Shown in pieces: positions 62,650 to 64,000 of a stretch of 64,000 nucleotides of DNA. Under the pieces are notes generated by a model. It ran no database searches. It saw only the letters and a list, made by a program, of their open reading frames with translations, and was not told the DNA's origin. The position numbers and the translations under genes were made by a program. How positions within the stretch are numbered: position 1 is the stretch's first letter; each line of letters begins with the position of its first letter. Source of the DNA: an uncultured Granulosicoccaceae bacterium (GTDB taxonomy: Bacteria; Pseudomonadota; Gammaproteobacteria; Granulosicoccales; Granulosicoccaceae); NCBI GenBank assembly GCA_938035525.1, contig CALHOI010000022.1:1-64000 (forward strand). The letters run 5' to 3'.

Positions 62650-64000
62650 ATCATTCTGTTGCGCGATGTGCAAAAACTTATGTGCTTGCCATAAGCAGCG
62701 TTTGTAGCATGAGCGTCGTGGCCGAATCTGAGCCTATGGCCTTTCATGCCGATGTGCCAATTTACGCTGAAGAAGCAAGCGCTGCCGGATTAACCATCCA
62801 ATATGATGGCCCATGGGAATACTTTGTGGGGGGCGGTGTAGCAACCTTCGATTGTAATGCTGATCGCATACCGGATGTGTTTATTGCCGGCGGTGCCAAT
62901 GAGTCTGCCCTGTTTATAAACCGCAGCGAAACCGGTGGTACGCTCGCATTTGAAAAAAGCACACAACAAAGCACCAGCATCGAGCGTGTAACAGGCGCAT
63001 ACCCAATCAACATCGATAACGATGACTGGATAGACTTGGTCATTTTGCGCGTTGGCGAAAACCAGCTGTTAAAAGGCGGGCCAAATTGCACGTTCACACA
63101 AGCAAACGCAAGCTTTGGATTCGATGGTGGTTCTGCATGGAGTACCGCCTTTTCGGCCACCTTTGAAAACGGCCAGTCGCACCCGACGTTGGCCATAGGC
63201 AATTACGTTGACAGAACCGCACCCGGCTCACCGTGGGGCACGTGCGAAGACAATCAACTACTGCGTCCACTCAACAACGACAACAACCAGGCAAATTACA
63301 GTGAACCGCTAACACTTTCACCGGGGCATTGCTCCTTGTCAATGTTGTTCACTGACTGGAACAAAAGCGGCAAAGAGGCACTGCGCATCACAAATGACCG
63401 GCACTACCATCGTGGTGGCGAAGAACAACTGTGGAATATCAGCAGCGGGAAATACCCACGACTGTTCACCAGAGCAGATGGCTGGCAATCACTGGTTATT
63501 TGGGGGATGGGCATCGCTGAAGGTGATTTAAACGCCGACGGATTTCCCGAGTACGTTTTAACATCAATGGGTGATACCAAAATACAAACCGTTGATGTGG
63601 TTCAAGCCAGCGAAGAACAACGCCCCGTATACGAAGACATCGCCTACCAACGCGGCGCTACCGCGCACAGGCCCTACACCGGCGAAGACTTAAAACCTTC
63701 CACAGGCTGGCACGCGCAATTTGCCGACATCAACAACGACACCCTGCTCGACTTATACATTGCTAAAGGCAACGTTGAACGCATGGAAGACTTCGCGCGT
63801 TTTGATCCAGATAACTTATTGTTGGGCAATCACGATGGTCGCTTTGTTGAGCGCGGCGACAAAGCCGGCATTGCGCTTGATCGCCGTGGTCGTGGCGCTA
63901 GCGTGACTGATTTTAATGCCGATGGACTGCTCGACTTACTGGTGGTTAACCGCGGCGCACCCGTCAGCCTTTTTCGCAATACCGGGTTTGCCAGTGAGCA
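62646..64000 (+). CDS. FG-GAP/CRTAC1-type repeat protein (C-terminus outside window)
   Basis: Partial: at least 451 residues run off the right edge from GTG 62646 (GTGA overlap with the di-heme gene). A signal peptide is followed by VCBS/FG-GAP propeller repeats with calcium-loop motifs DLNADGFPEYV, DINNDTLLDLYIA and DFNADGLLDLLVV. This is typical of ASPIC/UnbV-CRTAC1 family exported proteins. These often lie beside di-heme oxidoreductases in marine bacteria. The function is not established. Confidence 0.8.
   Translation, partial: MNHSVARCAKTYVLAISSVCSMSVVAESEPMAFHADVPIYAEEASAAGLTIQYDGPWEYFVGGGVATFDCNADRIPDVFIAGGANESALFINRSETGGTLAFEKSTQQSTSIERVTGAYPINIDNDDWIDLVILRVGENQLLKGGPNCTFTQANASFGFDGGSAWSTAFSATFENGQSHPTLAIGNYVDRTAPGSPWGTCEDNQLLRPLNNDNNQANYSEPLTLSPGHCSLSMLFTDWNKSGKEALRITNDRHYHRGGEEQLWNISSGKYPRLFTRADGWQSLVIWGMGIAEGDLNADGFPEYVLTSMGDTKIQTVDVVQASEEQRPVYEDIAYQRGATAHRPYTGEDLKPSTGWHAQFADINNDTLLDLYIAKGNVERMEDFARFDPDNLLLGNHDGRFVERGDKAGIALDRRGRGASVTDFNADGLLDLLVVNRGAPVSLFRNTGFASE

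Noticed and set aside
62762-63202. Open frame of 146 codons antisense to the CRTAC1-type gene
   Set aside because: It is a shadow of an in-frame, signal-peptide-bearing gene with clear calcium-loop repeats.

Overview
The window reads as one contiguous stretch of a heterotrophic, probably marine, gammaproteobacterial chromosome. This placement is inferred from gene content: heterotetrameric sarcosine oxidase, hspQ, ygiQ, the long GAPDH form typical of Pseudomonas and Vibrio relatives, an RND pump and several lipoproteins. No rRNA, tRNA, CRISPR array or prophage was recognised. Base composition is close to even, and GTG and TTG starts are fairly common.

Layout. 1-5642 (-) is the N-terminal part of a giant surface protein (LEPR-XLL signal, DUF4347, beta-helix, propeller-like and cadherin-like repeats) that runs off the left edge. 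5900-15102 (-) holds soxBDAG, an MFS transporter, a uronate-dehydrogenase-like enzyme, a small membrane protein and a secreted astacin protease. 15500-19230 is a mobile-element patch: a KOW-like gene ending in a 153-bp MITE, an HTTM-DCC membrane protein, then an insertion sequence whose ends match the MITE. 19348-25604 holds a DUF4124 protein, a 32-unit heptanucleotide array, a hotdog thioesterase and an RND efflux pair. 25703-30591 holds ygiQ, a DUF2059-like protein, an aldo/keto reductase and a small secreted protein with its own promoter and terminator.

30785-37661 (+) is a compact hydroxycinnamate-type catabolic operon (SDR, crotonase, MarR regulator, feruloyl-CoA synthase, amidohydrolase, DUF3237, acyl-CoA dehydrogenase) with a palindrome over its promoter. 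37679-50098 is mostly housekeeping and envelope genes: DUF1232, BtuF-like protein, UshA-like nucleotidase, lipoproteins, hspQ, aromatic aminotransferase, a tandem Lin0512 pair and a second DUF4124 protein. 50149-54078 holds a membrane Ser/Thr kinase divergent from GAPDH. 54109-61189 is a xylose locus: xylF, xylH, xylG, xylA and a trailing DUF4159 gene, divergent from a ROK regulator. That regulator gene overlaps a di-heme oxidoreductase gene, which overlaps an FG-GAP/CRTAC1-type gene leaving the right edge.

Together the genes suggest a cell living on plant- or alga-derived matter: xylose, possibly uronates and lignin-type hydroxycinnamates, and methylated amines or sarcosine, with secreted protease and adhesin functions. 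The least explained items are the MITE/IS pair with stop codons at its ends, the heptamer array, the thiolase-less hydroxycinnamate operon and the ROK/di-heme/CRTAC1 overlap chain.
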